Of a DNA stretch of 64,000 bases, positions 1 to 9,476 are shown piece by piece (within the stretch, counting starts at the first letter, position 1; each line of letters opens with the position of its first letter). The DNA is from Deltaproteobacteria bacterium (GTDB lineage: Bacteria; Myxococcota_A; UBA796; CAJQPC01): the NCBI GenBank assembly GCA_016717595.1, contig JADKFE010000129.1:11231-75230 (forward strand). Reading direction: 5' to 3'. The notes beneath the pieces were generated by a model. That model did no database searches and had not been told where the DNA came from. It saw only the letters and a program-made list of their open reading frames with translations. A program made the position numbers and the translations under genes.

Positions 1-762
1 CCTCGGCTCATCGCCGCCTGCCTCGTCGCCGGTCTGCGTGGCCTCGCTGCGTTGCAGCAAAAAGGGCTCGGCCACGGCGCCTTGGGGCCGGAGCACCTGA
101 TCTTCACCTTAGACGGGGTGCGTCTGGCCTGGCTCGACCCGGTCTTGCCCACGCCGCCTCGGCCCGAGGACGACCTCGCCGCCCTGGGCCGCGCCGTCGG
201 CGCCCTCGATCCCGAGGGGCACGACTCCTTGGGGGCCCTGGCCTGGGGCTTTGCGGAGTCGCCGCCGCCGAACGTCGGCCTCGCCGTCGATCTGCTGCGT
301 CGCAGCATGGGCCAGTCATTGTTGGAGCGGCGCCACGAGCTGGCGATGCACGCCCGGGCCCAAGGCCGCCGCCATCGCCACGCCCAGGCCCTGCACCTCA
401 GCCGCCGCCTCAGCTCGCCTTGCCGCCCCCGGCGGGCGTGTTTTGGCCTCAAGGCCGAACGAGACGCGGTGATGGTGCTCGCCGACGCCACGGCGGCCCA
501 GCTTCGGGGCGGCCCAGCGACGGCCTGGCCCACCCGGTTTTTGCCGGTCTTGTGGAGCCCGGAGCACGGCCTCGACGCCAGCGCCGCGCGCTCGTTGGTG
601 CGGGCTTGGACCACCCGCGCCCGGGGCGACGAGGCCCGGCGTGTGGCCCAGCAGGCGGAGCTGGGCAGCACAGACGAAGGCGCGGCGGGCCTGGTGCGCT
701 GGCTTCAGCTCCAGCTCAGCTTACGCACCGAGCGCATGTTGATGGCGAGCAGTACGCCCTGA
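1..762 (+). CDS. Pseudokinase-like protein, C-terminal part (cut by window edge)
   Basis: Open from base 1 in frame 1 to a TGA at 760, so only the last ~253 residues are visible. The segment GLGHGALGPEHLIF followed by DGVRLAWLDP lines up with a kinase catalytic loop plus DFG strand (HRDLKPxN ... xLxDFG), but HRD has become HGA, the Asn position is His and DFG is LDP. The following DDLAALGRAV resembles the D-x-x-ALG helix of kinases. The rest is an Ala/Arg-rich helical region with no motif I recognise. Inferred: a catalytically dead kinase-fold protein. The kinase-like reading rests on pattern similarity only; the N-lobe is outside the window. Confidence 0.6.
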   Translation, partial: PRLIAACLVAGLRGLAALQQKGLGHGALGPEHLIFTLDGVRLAWLDPVLPTPPRPEDDLAALGRAVGALDPEGHDSLGALAWGFAESPPPNVGLAVDLLRRSMGQSLLERRHELAMHARAQGRRHRHAQALHLSRRLSSPCRPRRACFGLKAERDAVMVLADATAAQLRGGPATAWPTRFLPVLWSPEHGLDASAARSLVRAWTTRARGDEARRVAQQAELGSTDEGAAGLVRWLQLQLSLRTERMLMASSTP

Positions 763-784
763 GCCCCAGCTCTGTGTGGGCTCA
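760..784. terminator. Hairpin between converging genes
   Basis: TGAGCCC at 760-766 pairs perfectly with GGGCTCA at 778-784. It overlaps the stop codon of the left-edge gene and lies just beyond the stop of the minus-strand gene, so it could end both transcripts. There is no T-run, so rho-independent termination is not assured. A related but imperfect hairpin follows the second lamin-tail gene at about 4195-4218. Confidence 0.35.
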
Positions 785-795
785 AATGGGTGGGC

Positions 796-2761
796 TCAGA
801 GCGCGTCGTTCAGCGCGGCGGGGGTGCCTTTGTTGTCTTTCTCGTAGCTGGACGTGCCTTTGGACCAGTTCAACGAGTCGTCGTTGTCAAGGGCGCTGTA
901 GAGGTTGGCGTTGAGCTGCATCGAGAAGCCCGGGCCATCGCCGCGGACCAGTCTTCCCGACTGTAGTCGTACGCCATCTCGTCGATGATCACGCCGTCAA
1001 ACTCGATGTAGAGATCATCGTCGTAGTTGTCTAAGGTAACATCGCTGCCATAAGAATAGCCCCCGGTGAGCCCGCCGTTCTTGCCGGTGTCATCGTCGCG
1101 TAAGAAGAGCGCGTGTTCCCCCGCGGCGATGAAGACCTCGCCCGATACGTTGTGGTTGTCGCTACCCCATCGTAGAATGACCAGCCCCGCACATCTGAAT
1201 GTCGGCGCCGCTCGCGTTGTACAGCTCAAACCACTCGGCCTCGCTGTCCTGAGGGTCTTGGGGTCCTGCATGATCTCCGTGATCACGAGGTCACCATAGC
1301 TCAACAGACCCTCATCGCAGTAGTCATCACAGTTGTTATCGACAGTGTCGCGCACCTCTACGCCTGCGGGGTTGGCGGTCTTGTTGGCGTCATTACAGTC
1401 GTCGTTGTTGCTCGCGGTGTAGGTGCCCTCGGCCTCACAGAGACACTGGCTGGACGTGGTGCCGTAGCCGTCCGCGTCAGCGTCGGCGTAGAAGGTCACG
1501 CAACCAACGGCGCTGGGGTCGTTGAGGTTCCCGTCGCAGTCGTGGTCGATGTCGTCTGAGTCACATTCCTCCTCATGCCGGGGTGGGCAGCGGCGAGGTC
1601 GTCGTGGCAGTCGTCGCCGCGGACGCCGCTGCGGTTGGGCTCTGCGTCCGTGTCGTAGCCATCTCTGTCAGCGTCGAACTCAAAGGTGTCGCCGTCGCAG
1701 GCGGCGTCTATAGCATCGTAGGGGATGTCCTCGGCGCTGGGGTGTACGTCAGCGATGTTCGAGCTTTGGGGAAACCGTTGATCGCCGCGTAGCTGGGTCG
1801 CCCGATCGCGATGTTGTCCCAGCAGTCGCCGTCTTGTTTGCCGGGGTTGATCGTGGCCCAGTCAGCGCAGGTGGCGGCGTACCCAGCGTCAACGTAGCCG
1901 TCGTTGTCCCGATCGCCGTCGTTGCCATCGCAGTTCTGGTCAATGCAGTCGTACCAGACCTCCGCCAAATCCTCGGGGAAGATTGTCGCGTCTGCGTCGT
2001 CACACTCCTCACAGATTGGATACCGTCGCGATCCGCGTCGTTGTCGTCAGCGCCGTGCAGTTCTTGTCGACGCCGTCGTAAGGTGCATCGCTGGCGCCGG
2101 GGTTTGACGTTGGCGGCGTCGGTGAGGGTCGACGGTGAGAAGCTCACCGGAGCAAGAGTCTAAAGACCTTGTCGTTGGCGCTTCCGTCTACACAGTCGTC
2201 CCCAACGCCGCTGTCGGCCTGCGCGTCGTTGGCGCTGTCATGGCCGTCGCCGTCTTGGTCGAAGTCGCTCGCGCCGTCGCAGTCTTGATCAACGCCGTCG
2301 TACCAAACGTCCACGGCGCCGACAAAGACCTGGGCGGCGGTTAACGTGAGCCCCGCGCCGAGCGCTTCTTCCAAGATCGTGCTGTCGTTGGGGTCGTCCC
2401 AGCAATCGCCCTCAACGGTGACCCCGTCACCGTCCTGATCGTAGTCGTTCTGACCGTCGCAGTCCTGATCGACACCGTCGTACCACGTCTCGTTGGCGTC
2501 GGGGAATACCTGCGCGGCGGTCAACGTGAGCCGCGCCGACCGCGCCCACCAAGGCGTCGGTGTCGCTGGGATCGTCCCAACAGTCTTCGTCAACGGAGAC
2601 ACCATCGCCGTCTTGATCGTCGTCGTTGCCGTCGCAGTCTTGATCGACACCGTCGTACCAGATCTCTTCACCGCTCGGTCTACACTTTCTCTCTTCAGCA
2701 GCTCCCAGCTCACTCGGGTGCTGCACGCAAAGAGCACCAATAAGAGGTTCAGCGTGACCAT
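796..2761 (-). pseudogene. MopE-type lipoprotein with lamin-tail-like domain, multiply frameshifted
   Basis: The start ATG at 2761 gives a lipoprotein signal (MVTLNLLLVLFAC, lipobox LFAC). The message then jumps between frames several times. Repeats of the form WYDGVDQDCDG followed by DQDGDGV and DCWDD, a MopE/thrombospondin-3-like Ca-binding motif, are seen near 2650, 2460, 2290 and 1950. The 3' part carries SYGDLVITEIMQDPKTL and LYIEFDGVIIDE, matching a lamin-tail (LTD) beta-sandwich. The stop, placed by comparison with the paralogue at 4216, is at 796-798; there the frame reads sensibly as SYEKDNKGTPAALNDAL. Probably a surface-anchored Ca-binding protein. At least four frame changes mean either a decayed gene or uncorrected sequence errors; the sense of each fragment favours errors. 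Confidence 0.6.
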
Positions 2762-4034
2762 TGAACACCTCCGACCACCTGGGGAAAAAGCCACGGCCCG
2801 GGCTGGCTCTTCATCCCCTTGAGCCCTCCGAGCTCGGCGCCCAAGATCACCTCGATGGGCCCGATGGGCAAGCCAACTGACCCGCCAAGGCCCCAGACAC
2901 GGCGGCGCTCGCCTCGGGGGCGGTTGTCCAGGCGCGCCGCGGGCAGAGACCGCCCAACGGAGGGACTCACCTCCGCCAAGACCAGCCGCACAAAGCGGCC
3001 CCGCGCCCCCACCGCGCCAAAGCTCGGGGCCTCGACGACTACTTGGGCGCCCTCGGAGGTGAGCAGCACCTGCTCAAACGTCACAATGGGCTGGCTGATC
3101 ACCAAGAGCCCCACTCCGACGTTGAAGGGTTTGTCCCGCCGAAAGGTGTACAGCGCCCGCAGCTCATTGGGCAGGGTTGGGCCGCCCAAGGCCGAGTCGG
3201 TGGGGATCGGCAGCGGCGACGCCCCAGGGCAAAAAGCGCCCGGAGACGGCGAGCGCGCCTGAGGCGAGCCTCAGCGGCGAAGGTCGGCGCGAACCCCAAC
3301 GCGTCGGCGCGAACATCGTCGGTGGTGATCTCCGGCGCCACGCTGACGGCGTAGCCCAGCAGACCGGTGACCGAGGAGAACGCCGACGCCCCCGCAGAGC
3401 GCGGCTCTTTAGGTGATCTGGCGCGTCCAGCCTTGTTGGGCTCAGGCGGGAGCGGCCCGAGCTCGTCGGGCAGGGGCGGGCCACCGCCGACGAGGCGCCT
3501 CTCACCCCACTCGTTCAGCTCTACCCACTCAGCGGACCAGCCGAGCCCGGCGCTGTACCACCGCACCAAGTGAGCGCCCGGAGCACCCGCCGCTCGACGG
3601 CGTCGTAGACCACCTCACCGTCCACGATGACCACCTCGGGCCGCGCCGGAAAGACAGCTCTAAGATGGCGTCCTCGCATGCCGTTGACCGCGGCGCGGTA
3701 GGCCTCCTCTACCTTGGGGCCGTAGGCGGGCTCGATAGGCGCGGTCAGGGCCGCGGCGCGGCGTAAGAGCGCATCAGCGCGCTGGGATCTCCACCTCGCA
3801 GCAGCTCATATGCGCCTTGGGCCATGAACAAGGCGCCAAGGGTCTCCCGGGGACGGGTTGCTCAAGGCAGCCCGCTCGTAGCGTGGCCTCAAGCGGCGAG
3901 CCCAGCGGGACGCTGTCCTCGGCGAAGGCTACGGGCTCAACGAGGGCCTGTACTTGGGCACCGGAGGCCTCGGCGGAGGTGCGCTCTACACAAGCGGCCT
4001 CAACAGCGGGTACAAACCATGAGAGAAGGAACAT
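2749..4034 (-). pseudogene. Exported protein of unknown function, frameshifted
   Basis: ATG at 4034 starts a short signal peptide (MFLLSWFVPAVEAAC). At least four frames must be joined: the N-terminus to about 3830; a helical part LGALFMAQGAYELLRGGDPSALM; a part containing RPEVVIVDGEVVYDAVERRVLRAL; a linker and LLGYAVSVAPEITTDDV from about 3569; and a C-terminal segment (3189-2749) with alternating hydrophobic strands ending FPQVVGGVQWSR. The last part looks like outer-membrane or beta-rich structure and ends with an aromatic-Ser-Arg tail. Its stop overlaps the start of the following MopE gene by 13 nt, so the two are likely co-transcribed. Family not recognised. Confidence 0.5.
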
Positions 4035-4062
4035 CGGGCGCCCTGGAGGAGAGAGGGGCTAT

Positions 4063-4068
4063 ACTATA
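4063..4068 (-). promoter_or_regulatory. Candidate -10 box (TATAGT)
   Basis: The minus strand reads TATAGT about 29 nt upstream of the ATG at 4034, an AT-rich hexamer in otherwise GC-rich sequence. No convincing -35 was found. It could drive the exported protein and downstream MopE gene. Confidence 0.35.
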
Positions 4069-4215
4069 CCACCGCCGTGCGCGCGGCAAGGCCCCGCATG
4101 TTGACCAACACGCGTCCTTACACGCCGCAGAAGCCGCAGCGATACCCCAACACAACCCAACAAGACTCAGCTCAGGATGGCGCGGAGTACGCCTGAGCCC
4201 GGCCTCTGTGTGGAC

Positions 4216-5765
4216 TCAGAGCGCGTCGTTCAGCGCGGCGGGGTGCCTTTGTTGTCTTTTCTCGTAGCTGGTCGTGCCTTTGGACCAGTTTAACGAGTCG
4301 TCGTTGTCGAGGGCGCTGTAGAGGTTGGCGTTGAGCTGCATCGAGAAGCCTTGGGCCATCACCGCGGACCAATCACCTCCGCCGTTGTCGTACTCCAACT
4401 CGTCGATGAGCACGCCGTCGAACTCAATGTAGAGCTCGTCCGCGGAGTTGTCTAAAGTGAATTTGCTGTTGTAGGTGTAGTCCCCGGTGAGGCCGCCGTT
4501 CTTGCTGGTGTCGGAGCTGCGTAAGAAGAGCGCGTGCGCCCCAGCGGTGATGAGGACATCGCTGCTGAGGCCTCCGTGTTGGTGCCCCCCATCGTAGATC
4601 GACCAGCCGTCACACATCAAGATGTCGACGCCGCTCGCGTTGTACAGCTCAAACCACTCGGCCTCGTGGTCCTTGAGGGTCTTGGGATCCTGCATGATCT
4701 CGGTGATCACGAGGTCGCCGTAGCTGATGAAGCCCTCGTCACAGAGACCATCGCTGTTGTTGTCGGCGGCGTCCTGGATCTCTTTGGCGGTGGGGTTGAT
4801 GCTGATGGCGGTGTCGTCGCAGTCATCCCCACCTTTGATGGCGTCTGTGTCGTATCCGTCGCCGTCACAGTCGAGGGCGCTGTCGCCAAGCCAGTCGGAG
4901 TCTACAGCGTCGTAGCACCATCTGACGCGCCCGGGAAGCTCGTCGGGTCGCCGTCGTCGCAGTCGGTGTCGTCTTCGCTGAGCCCGGCGGTGAGCGCGCA
5001 GGCCCGAGTGGTCTTGGCGGCGTCACCGAAGCCGTCACCGTCATCGTCGATGTAGAAGAGGGTGGCGTCGATGGGCGGGCCCTCGTCGGTCTCGCCGTCG
5101 CAGTTCTCGTCTGCGCCGCCGCAGACCTCGGTGGCGTCGGGGTTCACGCCCGCGTCGCCGTCGTCGCAGTCGCCCGCCTGGGAGAGGTAGCCCGAGGGCG
5201 CGGCGCAGGCCTGCACGCTGAGGTTGGGATCGCCGTAGCCGTCGCCGTCACCGTCGGCGTAGAAGGTCTCGGCGTCGGCGGTGAGGCCCTCATCAAATTC
5301 ACCGTCGCAGTCCTCGTCGCGGCCGTCGCAGGTCTCGACACCGTCGGGGTTCACCTCGGCGTCGCCGTCATCGCAGTCTTCAGCGTTGTCTACGGCGCCC
5401 GCGGGCGGCTCGCAGGCGACGATCGGCGCCGCCGGATCGCCGAAGCCGTCCTCGTCTTCATCGGCGTAGGTCGTCACCCTGTCGATGGCGTCCTCATCGA
5501 TCTCTTCATCGCAGTCTTGGTCTTCGCCGTCGCAGACCTCGTCCGCGCCGGGGTACCGGCTGGCGTCGTTGTCGTCGCAGTCCGTCGCCGCGCTCACGCC
5601 GTCGCCGTCGGCGTCCACAGGCGCGCCCGTGTCGTCGTCTCCGCCGCTGCTGTCGTCGCTGGAGCTGCTCGTGTCGTCTACGGGCTCACGGTCCTCTACG
5701 CCGATGGGCTTCTCGGGTAGACACGCCATCATCAGGCAGAGCGGTAGAGAGAGAAGGCAGCGCAT
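4216..5765 (-). CDS. MopE-repeat lipoprotein with C-terminal lamin-tail-like domain (one frameshift)
   Basis: Start at 5765 gives the lipoprotein signal MRCLLSLPLCLMMAC; upstream in-frame codons lack a signal. A Ser/Asp-rich linker is followed by four to five MopE-type repeats (DADGDGV, CDDNDASRYPGADEVCDG, DEDCDGEFDEG, YADGDGDGYGDP), each supplying Asp clusters for Ca binding. The frame breaks near 4920, just after a repeat's FPGA; shifting by one base continues YDAVDSDWLGDSALDCDGDGYDTD and leads into the LTD-like domain (DLVITEIMQDPKTL, EAEWFELYNASGVDI, ALFLRSSDTSKNGGL, LYIEFDGVLIDELEYD). The last residues (SYEKRQQRHPAAL) contain two compensating homopolymer changes relative to the paralogue at 796. 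Probably a surface adhesin-like or structural Ca-binding protein. Confidence 0.75.
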
Positions 5766-5827
5766 CACACACTCCGGGGGTCTCACCATCCTGCCGGGGA
5801 TCGGCGCCCACGTCAATCGGGTGCGCC

Positions 5828-6935
5828 TCAAAGGCCGCTGGGCTCACCGGGGATCGGCTGGTGAATGGGCAGCACCACCTGAAACCGCGCGCCTTCGCCG
5901 GGCTGGCTGCGCACGGTGATGAGGCCGCCGTGACGCTCGGCGATTCGGGCGCAGATCGCGAGCCCCACGCCGTTCCCGCCGTACTCTTCAGCGCGGTGAA
6001 GCCGCTGGAAGATGCCGAAGATGCGCGGGGCGTACCTCTCGTCTAAGCCGATGCCGTGATCTCGCACCGTGATCCGCGCTACGCGGGTGTCCCACTCGGC
6101 GCTCACCTCGACGCGGGGCACCTCGTCTTTTTTGTGGAACTTCAGCGCGTTGCCGATGAGGTTTTGTAGGAGCTGGTGCATCAGCGTGCGGCTGGACTCC
6201 AGCGTCGGCAAGGGCCCGACGTTCACGATCGCCCCCTTCTCGTGAATCACCTCCTCAAGATCCGAGAGCACCTGGCGGACCACCACGCCGAGATCGACGG
6301 ACTGGAAGGTGATGGGGTTCGCCGCGGCGCGGGAGTAGCTCAACAGGTCGCCGATGAGGCCATGAACCCGCTCGGAGGAGCCGTAGATGCGGGTGAGGTA
6401 CTCCTGGGCGCCCGGAGGGGAGCTGGTCGCCGTAGAGCGCGCGCAGGCGCTCGGCGAAGAGCATGATCTTCCGCACCGGGGCCTGGAGGTCGTGGGAGAC
6501 GATGGACGCGAAGCGGGAGAGCTCGGCGTTGGACAGCGCGACGAGGCGCGACTTCTCCTCCAAGAGCTGCTCGGCCTGCTTGCGGTCGGTGATGTCGCGG
6601 CCGATGGCGTAGATGAGCTGCTCTTCTGCAGAGGCCGAGGCGCTCCACAAGACCGTGCGCCACCCGCCGTCCGCCGTGGCCAACCGCAGCTCAAACCCGA
6701 CGACCTCGCGGCCATCGGCGAGCTCTTCAGCCACGGCGCCGAAGCGGGCGCGGTCGTCTGGGTGGCTCAGCTCGATGAGCGCCCGACCCAAGATCTGATC
6801 GAGGGGCAGGCCCAGCGAGCGCTCCCACGCGGGGTTCACCTTCTTGAGCCGCCACTCCAGATCAAGGATGCCCAGCATGTCCGGAGACATCCGGAAGAAG
6901 CGCTGCGCCCAGCCCATCTCGGGGATCGTCGGCAT
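5828..6935 (-). CDS. PAS-domain sensor histidine kinase (one frameshift)
   Basis: Start ATG 6935 has AAGGA five bases upstream. Residues ~5-120 are a PAS domain with PAC end (MLGILDLEWRLKKVNPAWE, WSASASAEEQLIYAIGRDITDRK), then HisKA with the phospho-acceptor His in SIVSHDLQAPVRKI, then HATPase_c with N box (NLIGNALKF), G1 (DHGIGLD) and G2 (GNGVGLAI). No membrane segment is seen, so it is probably cytosolic. The frame changes near 6415-6420 in a run of C; removing one C joins YGDQLP to PGAQEYLTRIYG, the usual sequence between HisKA helices. It lies 7 nt after a receiver-domain gene, forming a two-component operon. The signal sensed by the PAS domain is unknown. Confidence 0.85.
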
Positions 6936-6942
6936 GGAGTCC

Positions 6943-7395
6943 TTACGCGCTCAGCGTCACGAGCTGGAGCCAGTATCGCCCAAGCAGGCTCATCAGGTCC
7001 ACCAGGCCATCGAAGCTCGGCGGGCGGATGACCACGGAGCTGACCCCCGCGGCGTACAGCTCCTTGACCCAGCCGCCCTCGACGGGGCCAGGGGTGATCA
7101 CGATGACGGGCACGGCGCGGGCGCGGCGATCGGCGCGCAGGGTGGTGATCAGCGGCAGGAGCTCCGGCGGCTGAAGGTCGAGCAGGATGAGCCCTGGCGG
7201 CGCCTCCCCGGCGAAGAGCGCGAACTCCCCCTCGCCGCTGAGATACCGGGTGAGCGCGCCAGCGTCCTCCAGCACATCCAGGCGCCCGGGCAGGCTGGCG
7301 TCGATGACCGCGGCCTCTAAGCGCAGGCGCAGATCCGCCCGATCCACCACGAGGCAGATCACCAGCTCATCGCCGAGACGAGCCTCGGGGGCCAT
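6943..7395 (-). CDS. Single-domain response regulator (receiver)
   Basis: About 150 residues, only a receiver domain. LVVDRADL is the acidic start, GLILLDLQPPELL carries the phospho-acceptor Asp, VPVIVITPGP the conserved Thr, and VVIRPPSFDGL stands where KPxxxxxL is usual, so the conserved Lys appears to be Arg. ATG 7395 is chosen over the TTG one codon earlier because GAGGA lies nine bases upstream. The stop of the upstream TPR regulator is within 4 nt and the histidine kinase follows after 7 nt, so all three are one transcript and this protein is the likely partner of that kinase. No output domain, so it probably acts by protein contact or as a phosphate relay. Confidence 0.85.
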   Translation of the reverse strand: MAPEARLGDELVICLVVDRADLRLRLEAAVIDASLPGRLDVLEDAGALTRYLSGEGEFALFAGEAPPGLILLDLQPPELLPLITTLRADRRARAVPVIVITPGPVEGGWVKELYAAGVSSVVIRPPSFDGLVDLMSLLGRYWLQLVTLSA

Positions 7396-7398
7396 CAA

Positions 7399-9234
7399 TC
7401 AGTCCTCATCGACGACGCGGCGATCGCGCAGGCGCCGCTGCAGCGCCTTGGCGAGGCCAAACTCGGGGTCGAGGCGCAGGGCCCGGGCGACTCGGGCCAC
7501 GGCCTGCTCGTGCTCGCCGGAGTCGGCCTCCACCGCGGCGAGGAAGGTCTGGGTGGCGGCGACGGGGTCACCGCTCACATCAGCGATCTCCAGGAGCTCA
7601 CGGCCCTTCGCGTGGCGGCGGCGCAGGTCGAGCTGGGGGTTGTTCCAGATCGCCCAGCCGAGATAGCCCGCGTAGAGCGACGAGTTGGGCTCTTGTTCAC
7701 GCGCCACATGGAACCACCGCGCCGCGGTGTGGAAGTCTTTGGCGGAGAGCGCGCGGAGGCCCTGCTCAAAGCTGGTCTGGTGGGGCGGGACCGCCAAGAC
7801 GCCGCCCGAGGGGCGCCCAGCGCGGATGTTTTTTGAGGCCTCACGAACCCGGGCGAGGAGCTTCTCGGAGATCTCCGAGAGCATGGCGTTCTGGGCCTCC
7901 CGCACGGTCTCGTCGTCGTAGCGGCGCTCCAGGCGCTCCAAGGCCCGGCTCACCAGCTCGGGGCTTGAGCCCTTGGGCACCCCCAAGGCCGTCCAGTCAT
8001 CCGCGCGCTCGATGCGCTCCCACTCCTTCTGCAAGCGGCCCAACAAGAGCGCGAGGTGGGATGGATCCACCGTCGCCCGGCGCGGCGCCTCCACCGAATG
8101 AACCGAGATGTCGTCGAAATAGCCAGAGCGCGCCTGGGGGCGCGGCGTGGCGGCGAAGCTCGTCTTGCCGTCGAGCTCGTGGGGCGGCGCGGGCCGGGCC
8201 GGGGGGTTGAGCTGGCGGGTGCCGACGTTGACCGGAGGCGTCGTCGGGCGCGTCGGCGGGGCCTCGACCGGCGCCCGCGCCGGCGACTCAGCGGCCGCCG
8301 GGGCCGGGCGCAGCATGAAGAAGCCCGTGGTGATCAGCGCCGAGAGCGGGCCGGCCAGCTCTCGGGGGGAGATGCCCGCGCGCTCGCAGGCCTCCCGCAG
8401 AGGGGTGTGCGCCCGGGGCATCTCCAGCAGGCGCCGCAGGCTGTCGGAGACGGGGAGCTCCAAGGCCCGGGCCGCCGCGCCGCGCTCGACGAGCACATGG
8501 TCGAGGCGCCGCAGCACCAGCTCGGGGCGCTGCAGCCGCAGGATCGTGTCCCAGAGGATCGGCGCGATGGGGATGCGGGCGCTGCCGTACGGCGTGAAGC
8601 CCGCGGCGAAGGTGACGCCGCCCTCCCACATCGCCAAGATCAGCGCCCGGCGCGACTCGGGGTCGATGGGGTCGCCCTCGTAGATCGTCGCGAGCAGCCC
8701 TTGGCTTGAGACCTGGACCACGCCGCTGTGGCGCCGCGCCCAGAGGCCCACGACGAAGTTCACCGCGTCGGGGTCGGGGTCGCCGGAGGTCTCGGGGTCG
8801 TCCAGGGGGGCGGCGCCGTCGGCGTCGGGCACACGCCAGTCCAAGAGCGGGAGCACCTCCTCCAACACACGGTAGGGGCTGCCGAGCTTCACGACGGCGG
8901 GCTGAAGGGAGCAGGCGCGCAGCTCACCCAGCCACGCGCTCAGATCAGCGCCCGCCTGGGGGTCGAGCAGGATGACGCGGGCCGTCGGGCGAGCGCCGAG
9001 GCGCCGGGAGGGCAGCACCACGGAGAGCTCCCCACGCAGCGAGCCATCGACGAGCAACAGATCGCAAGCCTGCGTCTCCCAAGCGCGCAGGGCCTCGTCT
9101 GCGGAGCCCGCGCGACGAACCTGGAGCCCCGCCCGGGCCAAGAGCTGCACCATCGCCTCAACACGCCCACGATCATCACCCAAGATCAAGGTGCGAAGCT
9201 GTCCTAGCTCCGGCCCCTTCTCGTTCGACCTCAT
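7399..9234 (-). CDS. Receiver / PATAN-like / TPR regulatory protein
   Basis: Start ATG 9234 has AAGGAG six bases upstream. Of 611 residues, ~14-130 form a receiver domain (LILGDDRGRVE; CDLLLVDGSLRG; late Lys in VVKLGSP). Next is a region resembling PATAN/DUF4388 (FVVGLWARRHSGVVQVSSQG, ATIYEGDPIDPES, GGVTFAAGFTPYG), a winged-helix-like stretch and a Pro-rich linker. Then comes a J-domain-like segment (WTALGVPKGSSPELVSRAL) without the HPD motif, and a TPR tail (FEQGLRALSAKDFHTAARWFHVA, AVEADSGEHEQAVARVARAL). This arrangement is common in myxobacterial signalling proteins tied to motility or development. It is first in the operon with the receiver protein and histidine kinase. The exact partner is not visible. 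Confidence 0.75.
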   Translation of the reverse strand: MRSNEKGPELGQLRTLILGDDRGRVEAMVQLLARAGLQVRRAGSADEALRAWETQACDLLLVDGSLRGELSVVLPSRRLGARPTARVILLDPQAGADLSAWLGELRACSLQPAVVKLGSPYRVLEEVLPLLDWRVPDADGAAPLDDPETSGDPDPDAVNFVVGLWARRHSGVVQVSSQGLLATIYEGDPIDPESRRALILAMWEGGVTFAAGFTPYGSARIPIAPILWDTILRLQRPELVLRRLDHVLVERGAAARALELPVSDSLRRLLEMPRAHTPLREACERAGISPRELAGPLSALITTGFFMLRPAPAAAESPARAPVEAPPTRPTTPPVNVGTRQLNPPARPAPPHELDGKTSFAATPRPQARSGYFDDISVHSVEAPRRATVDPSHLALLLGRLQKEWERIERADDWTALGVPKGSSPELVSRALERLERRYDDETVREAQNAMLSEISEKLLARVREASKNIRAGRPSGGVLAVPPHQTSFEQGLRALSAKDFHTAARWFHVAREQEPNSSLYAGYLGWAIWNNPQLDLRRRHAKGRELLEIADVSGDPVAATQTFLAAVEADSGEHEQAVARVARALRLDPEFGLAKALQRRLRDRRVVDED

Positions 9235-9406
9235 GTTGTGCTCCTTGCGGGACGCAGCCAGGATGGCGCGCAGAGGAGAGGCCTCAACCGCCCCGGAGCG
9301 CGAGGCGCTCCCGTTCGTCAATCGACCGTTGTCCACTGGATCCTTCCTGGTCCGCGCCACGTCGCGTCAATCGGCGTCATGCCGGCCCGTCAATGTAGCA
9401 GGTTTT

Positions 9407-9428
9407 CTGTGAACCCTGCATTAACCAC
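9407..9428. other. Weak hairpin in the 9361-9476 gap
   Basis: GCAGGTT near 9400 and AACCCTGC near 9412 can pair with one bulge, after the SDR stop on the minus strand and before the TPR regulator. No T-run. The gap shows nothing else that I can support. Confidence 0.2.
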
Positions 9429-9476
9429 GTCTTACGGCGGTGTCTGTCCTGCGTATGACCGGGGATCAGACGCCGA

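Noticed and set aside
4098..4194. 32-codon plus-strand frame (MLTNTRPYTPQKPQRYPN...)
   Set aside because: No ribosome-binding site; it lies between gene ends and does not match the equivalent place near 730.
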